A stretch of 64,000 nucleotides of DNA from an uncultured Prevotellaceae bacterium (GCA_902770635.1 CACXTX010000017.1:1-64000), one strand, 5' to 3'; shown: positions 8,456 through 18,011, counted from the first letter of the stretch. Translations and numbers: made by a program. Notes: a model not told the origin generated them from the sequence alone.

Positions 8456-8634
8456 TTATCACTTTTCTCTTCCTTGTCGTCGTCAATCTCTTTCATGCCG
8501 TCCTTAAAGCTCTTGACACCCTTGCCCAGACCTTTCATCAGCTCGGGAATCTTCTTGCCTCCAAACAGCAGTAGCACAATCAATGCAATGACAATGATTT
8601 CTTGCATTCCTAGTCCAAATAAAAGCAATCGCAT
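8452..8634 (-). CDS. tatA: Twin-arginine translocase subunit TatA
   Basis: 60 residues. One membrane helix ([15 protein letters not shown]) is followed by the Tat hinge and amphipathic helix [20 protein letters not shown] and an acidic tail. This is the pore-forming subunit. A longer frame exists upstream, but the ATG at 8634 gives the family start and lies downstream of the -7 box at 8667-8674. First gene of the tatA-tatC-polyferredoxin-reductase operon. Confidence 0.93.
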   Translation of the reverse strand: MRLLLFGLGMQEIIVIALIVLLLFGGKKIPELMKGLGKGVKSFKDGMKEIDDDKEEKSDK

Positions 8635-8661
8635 ATTCTTTCTGTCTTTTTGGGTTATATT

Positions 8662-8701
8662 TTTTGCAAAGATACATTTTTTTTGTACTTTTGCAGCCAA
8701 A
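8662..8701. promoter_or_regulatory. Interleaved divergent promoters of tatA (-) and the MgtC-like gene (+)
   Basis: Minus strand: TATCTTTG at 8667-8674 with TTTG at 8698-8701. Plus strand: TACTTTTG at 8686-8693 with TTTG at 8662-8665, 20 nt apart. The elements interleave within 40 bp, so the two promoters should compete for polymerase. Confidence 0.6.
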
Positions 8702-8717
8702 TAAACAACATTTAACT

Positions 8718-9164
8718 ATGGAGTTAGAATTTCTTCTACGAATATTCACAGCAGCTATACTCGGCGGTCTCATCGGACTGGAGCGAGAATACCGTTCTAA
8801 GGAGGCAGGTTTCCGTACCCATTTCCTGGTGGCTTTGGGTTCTGCCCTGTTTATGGTAGTGTCAGCCTACGGCTTCGAAGGTGTTATGACTACTGCTGAA
8901 CATCGTTGGGATGTCAGTCGTGTGGCAGCACAGGTGGTTAGCGGTATCGGTTTCATCGGTGCAGGTACTATTATTTTCCGTAAGGACGAAAATGTAGTTA
9001 GCGGACTAACCACTGCTGCGGGTCTGTGGGTGACTGCGGCTATCGGTCTGGCTTGCGGTGGAGGCATGTATGTGCTTGGCATCGGCTGTACACTGATGGT
9101 GTTGTTGGGGTTGGAAGCCTTTAATTTCTTCCTTCACAAGTTTGATAAGCATCGTAAAGGGTAA
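8718..9164 (+). CDS. MgtC/SapB family membrane protein
   Basis: 148 residues with about four membrane helices. The MgtC/SapB N-terminal signature is clear: LGGLIGLEREYRSKEAGFRT, then VVSGIGFIGAGTII and the AAGLWVTAAIGLACG helix. MgtC proteins affect growth at low magnesium and in hosts; this short form lacks the C-terminal soluble domain, as in SapB-type members. A longer frame starts at 8664 inside the promoter, so ATG 8718 is used. Its promoter overlaps that of tatA. Confidence 0.88.
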   Translation: MELEFLLRIFTAAILGGLIGLEREYRSKEAGFRTHFLVALGSALFMVVSAYGFEGVMTTAEHRWDVSRVAAQVVSGIGFIGAGTIIFRKDENVVSGLTTAAGLWVTAAIGLACGGGMYVLGIGCTLMVLLGLEAFNFFLHKFDKHRKG

Positions 9165-9208
9165 AAAAAGAAAAAAAGTGGCACTTCCTAAAAATAATTG
9201 CCGAAAAG

Positions 9209-9240
9209 TTTGGTAGAACCATTTTTTCTTCTTACCTTTG
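9209..9240 (+). promoter_or_regulatory. Promoter of the tRNA-Phe gene
   Basis: TTTG at 9209-9212 and TACCTTTG at 9233-9240, 20 nt apart, a full Bacteroidetes promoter. The AAAAGTTTGGTAG context looks like the strong stable-RNA type; a similar one occurs at 17637. Confidence 0.75.
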
Positions 9241-9304
9241 CACCCGCAAACGTGAACGACGCCAGTCGATTACCTTAGCAAGAAAGGAATTTAGTGAACA
9301 CAAT

Positions 9305-9377
9305 GGTGCCTTAGCTCAGTTGGTAGAGCATCGGACTGAAAATCCGTGTGTCCCCGGTTCGATTCCTGGAGGTACCA
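9305..9377 (+). tRNA. tRNA-Phe (anticodon GAA)
   Basis: 73 nt cloverleaf: acceptor GGTGCCT pairs with AGGTACC (one G-T), D arm TAGCTCAGTTGGTAGAGCA, anticodon loop CTGAAAA with GAA, and T arm GGTTCGATTCC. The discriminator is A at 9377; CCA is not encoded. Confidence 0.97.
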
Positions 9378-9394
9378 CTCCTCCTTTCATTATG

Positions 9395-9433
9395 AAGCCC
9401 CTGACTTAGAGTTTTTCTAGCAGGGGCTTTTTC
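9395..9433 (+). terminator. Terminator after tRNA-Phe
   Basis: AAGCCCCTG (9395-9403) pairs with CAGGGGCTT (9421-9429), followed by a T run. Confidence 0.85.
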
Positions 9434-9517
9434 ATTGTCTTTTTTTGCATATGTGGGATAAAAGTATTATCTTTGACATACGTCTAAGTTACTCACGTTC
9501 GAAAATGTTCAAATAAA

Positions 9518-9549
9518 TTTGGCTTTTTACTCACTTATTCGTAACTTTG
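9518..9549 (+). promoter_or_regulatory. Promoter of the pantothenate kinase gene
   Basis: TTTG at 9518-9521 and TAACTTTG at 9542-9549, 20 nt apart. The sequence between is closely similar to that of the promoter at 26138-26169, including CTTATTCGTA. Confidence 0.75.
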
Positions 9550-9570
9550 TCCCATCAAATCAAAACAATA

Positions 9571-10401
9571 ATGGGAATCGTAATAGGAATAGACGTAGGT
9601 ATCTCTACTACTAAGATTGTCGGGCTGCGTGACCAACAGGTCATTTCACCCATTCGCATCACGGCTGCTGACCCTGTGACTTCGCTCTATGGAGCTTTTG
9701 GCAAGTATCTTCACGACAATAACATCAGTCTCGGTGATGTCGAGCAAGTGATGGTTACTGGAGTGGGTTCATCCTATATCAATGAACCGGTTTATGGACT
9801 GCCTACGGGCAAGACCGACGAGTTCATAGCTGATGGCCTTGGTGCCCGTTTCGAGAGTGGGTTGACTAAGGCAATTGTAGTCTCCATGGGCACAGGTACC
9901 AGCTTTGTACAGTGCGATGGTGATAATATCCAGCATATTGGAGGTATCGGTATCGGAGGTGGAACCTTGCAGGGTTTGAGCCGTGTGATGCTGAACACCC
10001 GTGACCCGCAGCAGATTCAGAGTCTTGCCAATCAGGGCGATATTAGTCATATCAATCTTTCCATTGGCGACATCTCCAGTCGTCCTTTGCCCGGCCTTCC
10101 TATGGATGCCACTGCTTCCCTCTTCTCCAAGGCACAATATAATGCTCCCAAGGAAGATATTGCCCTTGGCATTATTACGATGGTGTTGCAGACTATAGGT
10201 TCAGCAGCTATCCTTGCTGCCCTGAACTCGGGCATCAAGGATTTTGTGCTGATAGGTAATCTAACCCTTTGGCCTCAATGCCAGAAGGTTTATCCCAATC
10301 TGGAGAAATTTTATGGGGTACGGTTCCACATACCCCAATACTCCGAGTTCTGTACGGCTATAGGTGCTGCTCTCTACTATTTCAAGGGATTCCAGCCTTG
10401 A
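9571..10401 (+). CDS. coaW: Type II pantothenate kinase
   Basis: Phosphorylates pantothenate in the first step of coenzyme A synthesis. About 276 residues with the actin-like kinase fold: GIVIGIDVGISTTKIVGL phosphate loop at the N-terminus, TGVGSSY, MGTGTSFV and GIGGGTLQGLS. The fold matches type II (Staphylococcus/eukaryote-like) rather than CoaA or CoaX. A TTG at 9547 lies inside the -7 box, so the ATG at 9571 is the start. The last 25 nt overlap the end of thiL on the other strand. Confidence 0.85.
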   Translation: MGIVIGIDVGISTTKIVGLRDQQVISPIRITAADPVTSLYGAFGKYLHDNNISLGDVEQVMVTGVGSSYINEPVYGLPTGKTDEFIADGLGARFESGLTKAIVVSMGTGTSFVQCDGDNIQHIGGIGIGGGTLQGLSRVMLNTRDPQQIQSLANQGDISHINLSIGDISSRPLPGLPMDATASLFSKAQYNAPKEDIALGIITMVLQTIGSAAILAALNSGIKDFVLIGNLTLWPQCQKVYPNLEKFYGVRFHIPQYSEFCTAIGAALYYFKGFQP

Positions 10402-11426
10402 GCTTTCAACTCAAATTCCTGGTCGTCGCGTGTCACGAGAATCTGGCCTAAACTCTCCTTAGTGATATGGCCAATCATCTTGACATCGTCGAGCTCCTGT
10501 ATCTTCTCGTGGTCACCAATAGGTACCGTGAATAGTAGTTCGTAGTCCTCACCACCATTCAGGGCGCAGGTCGTCACGTTCATATTCAGCTCTTCTGCCA
10601 TCACTGCCGTTTGGTAGTCGATGGGTATCTGCTTCTCAAAGATGCGACAGCCCACATGGCTTTGTTTGCAGATGTGCATCAACTCCGAAGACAAACCGTC
10701 GCTGATGTCCATCATGGCTGTTGGACGGATACCTGCTTCGCGCAGTTTCTGGATAATGTCGCCACGGGCCTCTGTCTTTAACTGACGTTGCAGCAAGTAT
10801 TCCTTACCCGCAAAGTCGGGCTGGAAGTCTGGTGCAGGCTTTCCTTTCTTCTTGGCTTCGTCCACCATTTGGTAGAACACGCTTTTTTCCCTTTCCAGCA
10901 ACTGCAGTCCCATATAGGCAGCTCCCAGGTCGCCGCTGACACAAATCAGGTCGGTCTCCTTGGCACCGTTGCGATACACGATGTCCTCTTTGGAGGCCTC
11001 GCCAATACAGGTGATGCTGATAGCCATGCCTGTATAGCTGCTGGTGGTGTCGCCCCCCACGATGTCCACGCCCCATTTGTCGCAAGCCATGCGCAGTCCG
11101 CTATAGAACATCTCCATATCTTCCACGCTGAATCGCTTGCTCAGGGCCATCGAGACCGTCATCTGTCTGGGTGTGCCGTTCATGGCAAAGATGTCGCTGA
11201 TGTTCACCATCGCCGATTTGTAGCCCAGGTGTTGCAGGTCAATATAAGTCAGGTCAAAGTGTACTCCCTCCATCAGCATGTCTGTGGTGACGAGTACCTC
11301 CGACTCAGGATAGTGAAGTACGGCGCAGTCGTCTCCTACGCCGTACTTTGTTGAAACATTCTGAGGCTTGATGTCCTTTGTCAGTCGGTCTATCAAGCCG
11401 AATTCTCCTACTTTTTGGATTTCCAT
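10377..11426 (-). CDS. thiL: Thiamine-monophosphate kinase
   Basis: Converts thiamine phosphate to the active cofactor thiamine diphosphate. 349 residues. Motifs: GEFGLIDRL at the N-terminus, YGVGDDCAVL, TTDMLMEGVHFD, VNISDIFAMNG and VGGDTTSS, then GIRPTAMMDISDGLSSEL. This is the full AIR-synthase-like fold. It is last in the sppA-lpxK-punA-thiL series, 32 nt after punA. Its 3' end overlaps the convergent pantothenate kinase gene by 25 nt. No riboswitch was seen. Confidence 0.95.
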   Translation of the reverse strand: MEIQKVGEFGLIDRLTKDIKPQNVSTKYGVGDDCAVLHYPESEVLVTTDMLMEGVHFDLTYIDLQHLGYKSAMVNISDIFAMNGTPRQMTVSMALSKRFSVEDMEMFYSGLRMACDKWGVDIVGGDTTSSYTGMAISITCIGEASKEDIVYRNGAKETDLICVSGDLGAAYMGLQLLEREKSVFYQMVDEAKKKGKPAPDFQPDFAGKEYLLQRQLKTEARGDIIQKLREAGIRPTAMMDISDGLSSELMHICKQSHVGCRIFEKQIPIDYQTAVMAEELNMNVTTCALNGGEDYELLFTVPIGDHEKIQELDDVKMIGHITKESLGQILVTRDDQEFELKAQGWNPLK

Positions 11427-11458
11427 TCCTTTGTTGGATAATCTTGATTGGATTTGTC

Positions 11459-12289
11459 TTACTTGTTGTTTTCGATGCGCTCAGAACGGATAATCATCTC
11501 ACGCATGATCTCGGTCATCAGTGGCTGAGCCTTGTTTGCAGCCTCCTGGACCTCCTCGTGGCTAACCTCTACAGGAACGTCGAAACCGCCCAGGTCAGTG
11601 ATTACGCTGACACCGAAAGTGCGGATTCCGCAGTGGTGGGCTACAATCACCTCAGGAACGGTACTCATACCTACCGCGTCACCACCTAACAGGCGATACA
11701 TCTTGTATTCTGCGGGAGTCTCGAAGGTTGGTCCCTGTACGCCCACATATACACCATAGGTTACGCGTATCTTTTTCTCTTTGGCAATAGCTGTGGCCTC
11801 CTTGATGAGTGACATGTCGTAAGTCTCGTGCATGTCCGGGAAACGAGGACCCGTTGGGAAGTTCTTTCCGCGCAGTGGGTGTTCTGGGAACATGTTGATA
11901 TGGTCGGTGATAATCATCAGGTCGCCAATCTTGAAGGCGGGGTTCATACCACCGGCTGCGTTTGAAACGTAAAGCGTCTTAATGCCCAGCTCGTACATCA
12001 CGCGTACTGGGAAGGTAACGTCCTTCATGGAATATCCCTCATAGTAGTGGAAACGGCCCTGCATAGCCAAGATGTCCACACCACCCAACTTACCGAAAAT
12101 CAGTTTGCCGGAGTGGCCTTCTACTGTTGAAACGGGGAAATTGGGGATTTCCGTGTAGGGGAACTCGTACTTGTCAGTTATTTCTGAAGCTAATTGTCCG
12201 AGACCTGTTCCCAATACGATTGCCGTTTTTGGACTTGTTTTCATCCTTTCTTTTAACCAGGATGCTGTTTCTTGAATTTTTGCGTACAT
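11459..12289 (-). CDS. punA: Purine nucleoside phosphorylase (trimeric type)
   Basis: Splits inosine and guanosine with phosphate to release the base. 276 residues. Motifs: VLGTGLGQLASEI, VEGHSGKLIFG, GRFHYYEGYS, VSNAAGGMNPAFKIGDLM and GVYVGVQGPTFETPAEY, with GMSTVPEVIVA. The frame is open far upstream, but the ATG at 12289 (MYAKIQETASWL) gives the family N-terminus. The start lies 116 nt inside the end of lpxK in another frame. Part of the sppA-lpxK-punA-thiL operon. Confidence 0.94.
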   Translation of the reverse strand: MYAKIQETASWLKERMKTSPKTAIVLGTGLGQLASEITDKYEFPYTEIPNFPVSTVEGHSGKLIFGKLGGVDILAMQGRFHYYEGYSMKDVTFPVRVMYELGIKTLYVSNAAGGMNPAFKIGDLMIITDHINMFPEHPLRGKNFPTGPRFPDMHETYDMSLIKEATAIAKEKKIRVTYGVYVGVQGPTFETPAEYKMYRLLGGDAVGMSTVPEVIVAHHCGIRTFGVSVITDLGGFDVPVEVSHEEVQEAANKAQPLMTEIMREMIIRSERIENNK

Positions 12290-13337
12290 AGTCAGTAATG
12301 TAATTGTTAAAGGATTCTTGTTGTTCTTGTAAGAACTTGATAGTAATTGGTAACGAATAGATGCTGGTTTTAACCTCGTCACTGAGCCCTTCCAACCCCT
12401 CCAGTCGGGTGGCGTCCTTTTCAGTAGTAATGATGCACTTTGGCCCTTCCATAGCTGCAAAAGTCTCGTTAATCTGCTGGACGTCCTTCTTGTTGAAGTG
12501 ATGATGGTCGTCAAAGGTCAGTGGCTGCAGGTGCCCGCATTGCGGTGAGAGATCGTACACCATCTGTTTAGGCGAAGCAATGCCTGTCAGCAGTAGTACG
12601 TTAAAGTCCTCGAGCTCCTCTGTTTTCAGGGTAGCTCCATCAAATATCGGTTCCAGTTCACCATATTCAATGGTGGTGAAGTATAGTCGCTGATACGGGT
12701 AGAGGTCCATCGCCTTGGCAATGACCCGATAATCTATCGGTCGCATCCCCTTCGGACATTTTGTCACAATCACGATGTCAGCCCTGTTCTTTCCCTCCTT
12801 GGGCTCCCTCAGCCTTCCGGCAGGCAACATCTCGTCGTAGATAATCAGTCTGTGATAGTCCACCAGCAAGATGTTGATGCCTGGCTTTACGTATCGATGT
12901 TGGAAGGCGTCGTCGAGTAGAATCACATCGGGATTCACTCCACATTCGCTCAGCATGTCTATTCCGTGACAGCGGTTCTTGTCGACAGCCACTGCCACCT
13001 CCTTGAACTTACGTTTCATCTGGTACGGCTCGTCACCGATAGTCCTTGCCGTACTGTTGGCATCTGCCAGGATAAACCCCTTGCTCTTGCGCTTATATCC
13101 TCGGCTGAGCACAGCCACGCGCATATCCTTCATCAATAATCTGATGAGGTATTCTACGTGGGGGGTCTTTCCTGATCCCCCTACGGTAATGTTACCTACT
13201 GAGATGACGGGCATGTCGAACGCACGACTTTTCAGGATGCCCATTTCGAACATCATGTTACGTGCTTTCACAATCAGCCCATACACCCAACTTAGGGGAC
13301 GCAGACTTTTGTTGATCTTGATGAAATCGCCTTCCAC
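12174..13337 (-). CDS. lpxK: Tetraacyldisaccharide 4'-kinase
   Basis: Adds the 4'-phosphate to the lipid A precursor at the inner membrane. 387 residues. An N-terminal helix (LSWVYGLIVKARNMMFEMG) is followed by the P-loop NITVGGSGKTPHVEYL, LSRGYKRKSKGF, GDEPYQMKRKF, and LDDAFQHRYVKPGINILLVD. The core ends near residue 340; the remaining tail (about 45 residues, Asn/Arg/Lys-rich) is read from DNA that also encodes the first 39 codons of punA. The tail may be longer than usual; the true family end should be compared. Confidence 0.93.
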   Translation of the reverse strand: MEGDFIKINKSLRPLSWVYGLIVKARNMMFEMGILKSRAFDMPVISVGNITVGGSGKTPHVEYLIRLLMKDMRVAVLSRGYKRKSKGFILADANSTARTIGDEPYQMKRKFKEVAVAVDKNRCHGIDMLSECGVNPDVILLDDAFQHRYVKPGINILLVDYHRLIIYDEMLPAGRLREPKEGKNRADIVIVTKCPKGMRPIDYRVIAKAMDLYPYQRLYFTTIEYGELEPIFDGATLKTEELEDFNVLLLTGIASPKQMVYDLSPQCGHLQPLTFDDHHHFNKKDVQQINETFAAMEGPKCIITTEKDATRLEGLEGLSDEVKTSIYSLPITIKFLQEQQESFNNYITDYVRKNSRNSILVKRKDENKSKNGNRIGNRSRTISFRNN

Positions 13338-13373
13338 CTTTTTTTATTTTAACTATTCACTATTCACTAATAA

Positions 13374-15146
13374 CTATTTGATAGTTATAATGTAAGGCAA
13401 CCTGGTCTGAATGGCGTTCCGCTGATCCAAACTCTTCAGGAATCGCAGAGGCTCATAGTATTCGCCCAGTGCTGCCTGCATCTCCTCGTCCAGATAGCTC
13501 TTCTTCGTCACACTGCTAAACAGGTTGTCCAGCCAGTCTTGTTTCTCAGGATAGCTGCTAGCGTGATATTCCTTCAGCTTAGCCAACTCGGCAGCTTTCT
13601 TCACGGCATCGTCCAGTGAACCGACGGCATCCACCAGCTTGATGGGCAGTGCGTCGTTACCCAGCCATACACGACCCTGAGCAATCTCCTCCACCTGGTC
13701 AACGCTTAACTTTCTGCCGTCAGCCACACGCTGGCGGAACAGCTTGTAGCCACGGTCGATATACTGCTCCAACAGGGCTGTCTCTTCTGCGTTAAATGGG
13801 CGTGACATCGCTCCGAAGGCTGAGTGCTTGTTCGTCTTCACCTCACTGAACTTCACGCCCAGCTTTTGTGTCAGCAACTGACTAACATCGGGGAACATAC
13901 CGAAGATGCCGATAGAACCGGTCAGCGTGGTAGGCTCGGTGATGATGTAGTTGGCGTTACAGCTGATATAGTAGCCACCACTGGCAGCATAGCCACCCAT
14001 CGAAACTACTACAGGCTTCTTGGCTTTCAGGTTGGTAACGGAACGCCATATCTGCTCAGAAGCATAGGCGGAACCACCAGGCGAGTTCACGCGCAGCACT
14101 ACTGCCTTCACATCGTCGTCGTTCATCAGTTTCTCCAGGTCCCTGCAAACGGTCTGGGCTACAATGCTGTGTTTGTCGTCCACTATGCCCTCTGTCTTGG
14201 AGTCCACAATCTCTCCGTAGGCATAATAGACAGCCACCTGGTCGCCTTCTTTCTTTTTACCCTTCACGTTCAGCATCTCGCCGGTAGTCAACTGCTTGAT
14301 ATCTTCGTCCTGCTCAATTTTCAGCAGTTTCTTGATCTCGCCCTTCACCTCGTCGGTGTATAACAGCTTGTCCACCAGTTTCTTGTTCAGCAGTTCCTTC
14401 TGGTCGGCAAAGGTTACCATCTGGTCAGCATAGGCGTTCAGCGAGTCAACGCTTACCTTACGGCTCTTGGACACGTCGTTCAGCATCACCTTCCAGATGC
14501 CGTTCAGATAAGCCTCTGTCTGTTCGCGGTCGTAGTCGCTCATCTGGTCAGCTGTCATCATCTCCACGGCACTCTTGTATTTTCCTACTTTTACGGCCTG
14601 GAACTTCACGCCAAACTTGGCCAGCAGGTCCTTGATATAGTACGACTCTCCACCCAGTCCGTGCCAGTCCAACATTCCTTCAGGGTTCAGGAACACCTTG
14701 TCGGCCACACTACAGATATAATAGGTAGTCTGTGTGAAACTGTCGCCATAAGCCACAATCCATTTGCCGCTCTTCTTGAAGTCCAGCAGGGCCTCGCGGA
14801 TGGCATGAGCCGAGGCCGGGGAGTCAGAACCGAAGGTGCCAGCCTCAATGTATATACCTTTAATGTTCTCGTCCTCCTTAGCCTTACGGATGGCAGTCAG
14901 GATGTCGTCCAGTCCCAGGTTGTCTGAAACCTGCCCTATGATCTCGGCAACGGGGTCGCTGGCAGCACGCTCTTCCATGATTCCCGAAAGCTTCAGCGTG
15001 TACACCGAGTTCTCCTCTACCTGAGTAGTGCTAGCATTCTTTGCTGCCATACCAACTAGAGAGATAACTCCCAGGATGCCTACCACTATCAGTACCAGGA
15101 CGATACCTGTTACAGTGGCTAATACATACTTCAGAAATTGTTTCAT
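13374..15146 (-). CDS. sppA: Signal peptide peptidase SppA, 67K type
   Basis: Membrane serine protease that degrades cleaved signal peptides. 590 residues with an N-terminal membrane helix (about 8-33), then two tandem ClpP-like domains. The N-terminal copy contains GKYKSAVEMMT with the likely catalytic lysine; the C-terminal copy contains MGGYAASGGYYIS and the TLTGSIGIFG serine region. Its length fits the long E. coli-like form. It appears to be the first gene of sppA-lpxK-punA-thiL; 36 nt separate it from lpxK. Confidence 0.93.
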   Translation of the reverse strand: MKQFLKYVLATVTGIVLVLIVVGILGVISLVGMAAKNASTTQVEENSVYTLKLSGIMEERAASDPVAEIIGQVSDNLGLDDILTAIRKAKEDENIKGIYIEAGTFGSDSPASAHAIREALLDFKKSGKWIVAYGDSFTQTTYYICSVADKVFLNPEGMLDWHGLGGESYYIKDLLAKFGVKFQAVKVGKYKSAVEMMTADQMSDYDREQTEAYLNGIWKVMLNDVSKSRKVSVDSLNAYADQMVTFADQKELLNKKLVDKLLYTDEVKGEIKKLLKIEQDEDIKQLTTGEMLNVKGKKKEGDQVAVYYAYGEIVDSKTEGIVDDKHSIVAQTVCRDLEKLMNDDDVKAVVLRVNSPGGSAYASEQIWRSVTNLKAKKPVVVSMGGYAASGGYYISCNANYIITEPTTLTGSIGIFGMFPDVSQLLTQKLGVKFSEVKTNKHSAFGAMSRPFNAEETALLEQYIDRGYKLFRQRVADGRKLSVDQVEEIAQGRVWLGNDALPIKLVDAVGSLDDAVKKAAELAKLKEYHASSYPEKQDWLDNLFSSVTKKSYLDEEMQAALGEYYEPLRFLKSLDQRNAIQTRLPYIITIK

Positions 15147-15284
15147 TGTTCTTTTATTTTTAAAAATTAATCATTTCTCATCTCTCACCTATTATTATTA
15201 TTTATAATGTGCAAAGATAAACATTTTTTCTTATACTTCATCTTTTATGAACATTTTTTAGCATTTTCCTCTCTCTTTCTGAAA

Positions 15285-15332
15285 TTTATTGTTTATTGTT
15301 TATTATTTAATGTTTATTGTTTATTGTTTAAT
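15285..15332. repeat. TTTATTG repeats upstream of groES
   Basis: Five or more TTTATTG/TTTAATG units in tandem, just upstream of the groES control region. Another member of the AT-rich short repeat group found across this window. Confidence 0.75.
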
Positions 15333-15338
15333 CTCTCT

Positions 15339-15380
15339 CTGCCAATCTGTCAGCCCCGTCCGTTTGGCACGGTTTTCGCT
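15339..15380 (+). promoter_or_regulatory. Sigma54-like promoter and upstream palindrome of groES
   Basis: TTGGCACGGTTTTCGCT at 15365-15380 has the sigma54 pattern GG-N10-GC (15366-15367 and 15378-15379). An imperfect palindrome CTGCCA-ATC-TGTCAG lies at 15339-15353, 12 nt upstream. No TAnnTTTG box or CIRCE repeat was seen between here and the ATG at 15430. Confidence 0.6.
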
Positions 15381-15429
15381 ATCCCTGTGGCAGAAAGTTT
15401 AAGTTAAACATTAAAATATAAAAGGTATT

Positions 15430-15702
15430 ATGAACATTAAACCATTAGGCGATCGTGTGCTGGTATTGCCAGCCCCCGCAGAAGAAAAGATCGGTGGTAT
15501 CATCATTCCTGATACTGCTAAGGAAAAACCCCTTCATGGCACCATCAAGGCTGTTGGTCAGGGAACCAAGGACGAGGAGATGATCCTGAAGGCTGGCGAC
15601 GAAGTGTTGTATGGCAAGTACAGTGGCACAGAACTCGAGTTCGAGGGTGAGAAGTATCTCATGATGCGTCAGAGTGACGTCCTCGCAGTCCTCGAAAAAT
15701 AA
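15430..15702 (+). CDS. groES: Co-chaperonin GroES
   Basis: 90 residues. Lid of the GroEL folding chamber. The N-terminus [16 protein letters not shown], the mobile loop [17 protein letters not shown] and the C-terminus [18 protein letters not shown] are all standard. Upstream is a sigma54-like promoter. The gap to groEL is unusually long (180 nt) and made up of tandem repeats. Confidence 0.98.
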   Translation: MNIKPLGDRVLVLPAPAEEKIGGIIIPDTAKEKPLHGTIKAVGQGTKDEEMILKAGDEVLYGKYSGTELEFEGEKYLMMRQSDVLAVLEK

Positions 15703-15711
15703 TCGCATTTG

Positions 15712-15872
15712 ACGATTGGACAATTTCACGATTGGACAATTTCACGATTGGACAATTTCACGATTGGACAATTTCACGATTGGACAATTTCACGATTGGA
15801 CAATTTAATAGTCAAATAGTAAATAGTCAAATAGTCAAATAGTATAGTCAAATAGTAAATAGTCAAATAGTA
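15712..15872. repeat. Two tandem arrays between groES and groEL
   Basis: First, about six copies of a 16-bp unit (ACGATTGGACAATTTC) at 15712-15806, starting at 15712, 15728, 15744, 15760, 15776 and 15792. Second, an array of GTCAAATAGTAAATA-type units at 15807-15872. The groEL ATG follows at 15883. No terminator hairpin is evident in the arrays. Confidence 0.95.
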
Positions 15873-15873
15873 A

Positions 15874-17514
<1,641 letters not shown>

Positions 17515-17540
17515 GATATTCTGATTCCGACCTAATGCGT

Positions 17541-17582
17541 GCCCCGTTGTCCTTGAAAAATAGGACAATGGGGCTTTTTTTA
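17541..17582 (+). terminator. Terminator after groEL
   Basis: GCCCCGTTGTCC (17541-17552) pairs with GGACAATGGGGC (17563-17574) with one G-T pair, followed by a T run. Confidence 0.93.
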
Positions 17583-17642
17583 TCATAATAAGTGCCGTTT
17601 GGTGTAATTTGTCCCCCAAAATGTGTGTTTTTTCCAAAAAAG

Positions 17643-17930
17643 TTTGGTAGTCAGCGAAATAATGTCTAGTTTTCAGCCAATTATCTTCGAAAAAAATCAA
17701 ATGCCTTGAACTTATAAAGTTATAACTCCTGACACCTGACATTTATATTTCTGTATTTTTGTTAAGCAGAAGTTATAAGATTATAAATCTCTCTCTTTCT
17801 CTGCCTGGACTCTCCCAGACTATTTCCATTTGGAAAAACCTTAATGTCAGGTGTCAGGTGTCACCTCACACCGTGCCTGTCCCCTTGTGATGCGGTGTGA
17901 GGTCCTCAAGGACAGGTTTTTGATCCACCC
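17643..17930 (+). ncRNA. Candidate structured RNA or attenuator-like leader
   Basis: No gene is seen in 17583-18081. The stretch is highly foldable. A perfect 16-bp inverted repeat (17728-17743 with 17843-17858) encloses three small hairpins (17778-17790, 17805-17818, 17823-17836), like a multi-branch junction. It is followed by two overlapping 10-bp pairings: 17864-17873 with 17893-17902, and 17876-17887 with 17907-17916, the second ending in a T5 run. These two cannot easily form together unless as a pseudoknot, as in a terminator/antiterminator switch. A weak promoter (TTTG at 17643, TAGTTTTC at 17667) precedes it. Not recognised as a known RNA family. Confidence 0.45.
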
Positions 17931-17943
17931 TGAAGAATAAAGG

Positions 17944-17974
17944 CCTCGCTGGGAATTATCCTGGCGAGGTTTTA
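17944..17974 (+). terminator. Hairpin with T tract, first copy of a duplicated terminator
   Basis: CCTCGC (17944-17949) pairs with GCGAGG (17964-17969), followed by TTTTA. A closely similar 26-nt unit recurs at 18565-18590 after the small gene pair. Confidence 0.65.
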
Positions 17975-17992
17975 TGTCTTCAAAAGTTAAAT

Positions 17993-18011
17993 TTTTCGTA
18001 TAGTACGAAAA
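17993..18011. promoter_or_regulatory. Inverted repeat upstream of the small gene pair, possible operator
   Basis: TTTTCGTA-TAG-TACGAAAA is a perfect 8-bp palindrome about 40 nt upstream of the -7 box at 18050. A further TACGAA half-site lies near 18035. It may bind a regulator, perhaps one encoded by the downstream genes. Confidence 0.5.

Noticed and set aside
11427..11458. TPP riboswitch before thiL
   Set aside because: The 32-nt gap is too short and shows none of the conserved TPP motifs.
15712..15872. CRISPR array between groES and groEL
   Set aside because: The units are contiguous 16-bp tandem repeats with no unique spacers, and there are no cas genes.
17583..17760. An rRNA or tRNA gene behind the stable-RNA-like promoter at 17637
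   Set aside because: No cloverleaf or rRNA sequence is present downstream; only the hairpins described.
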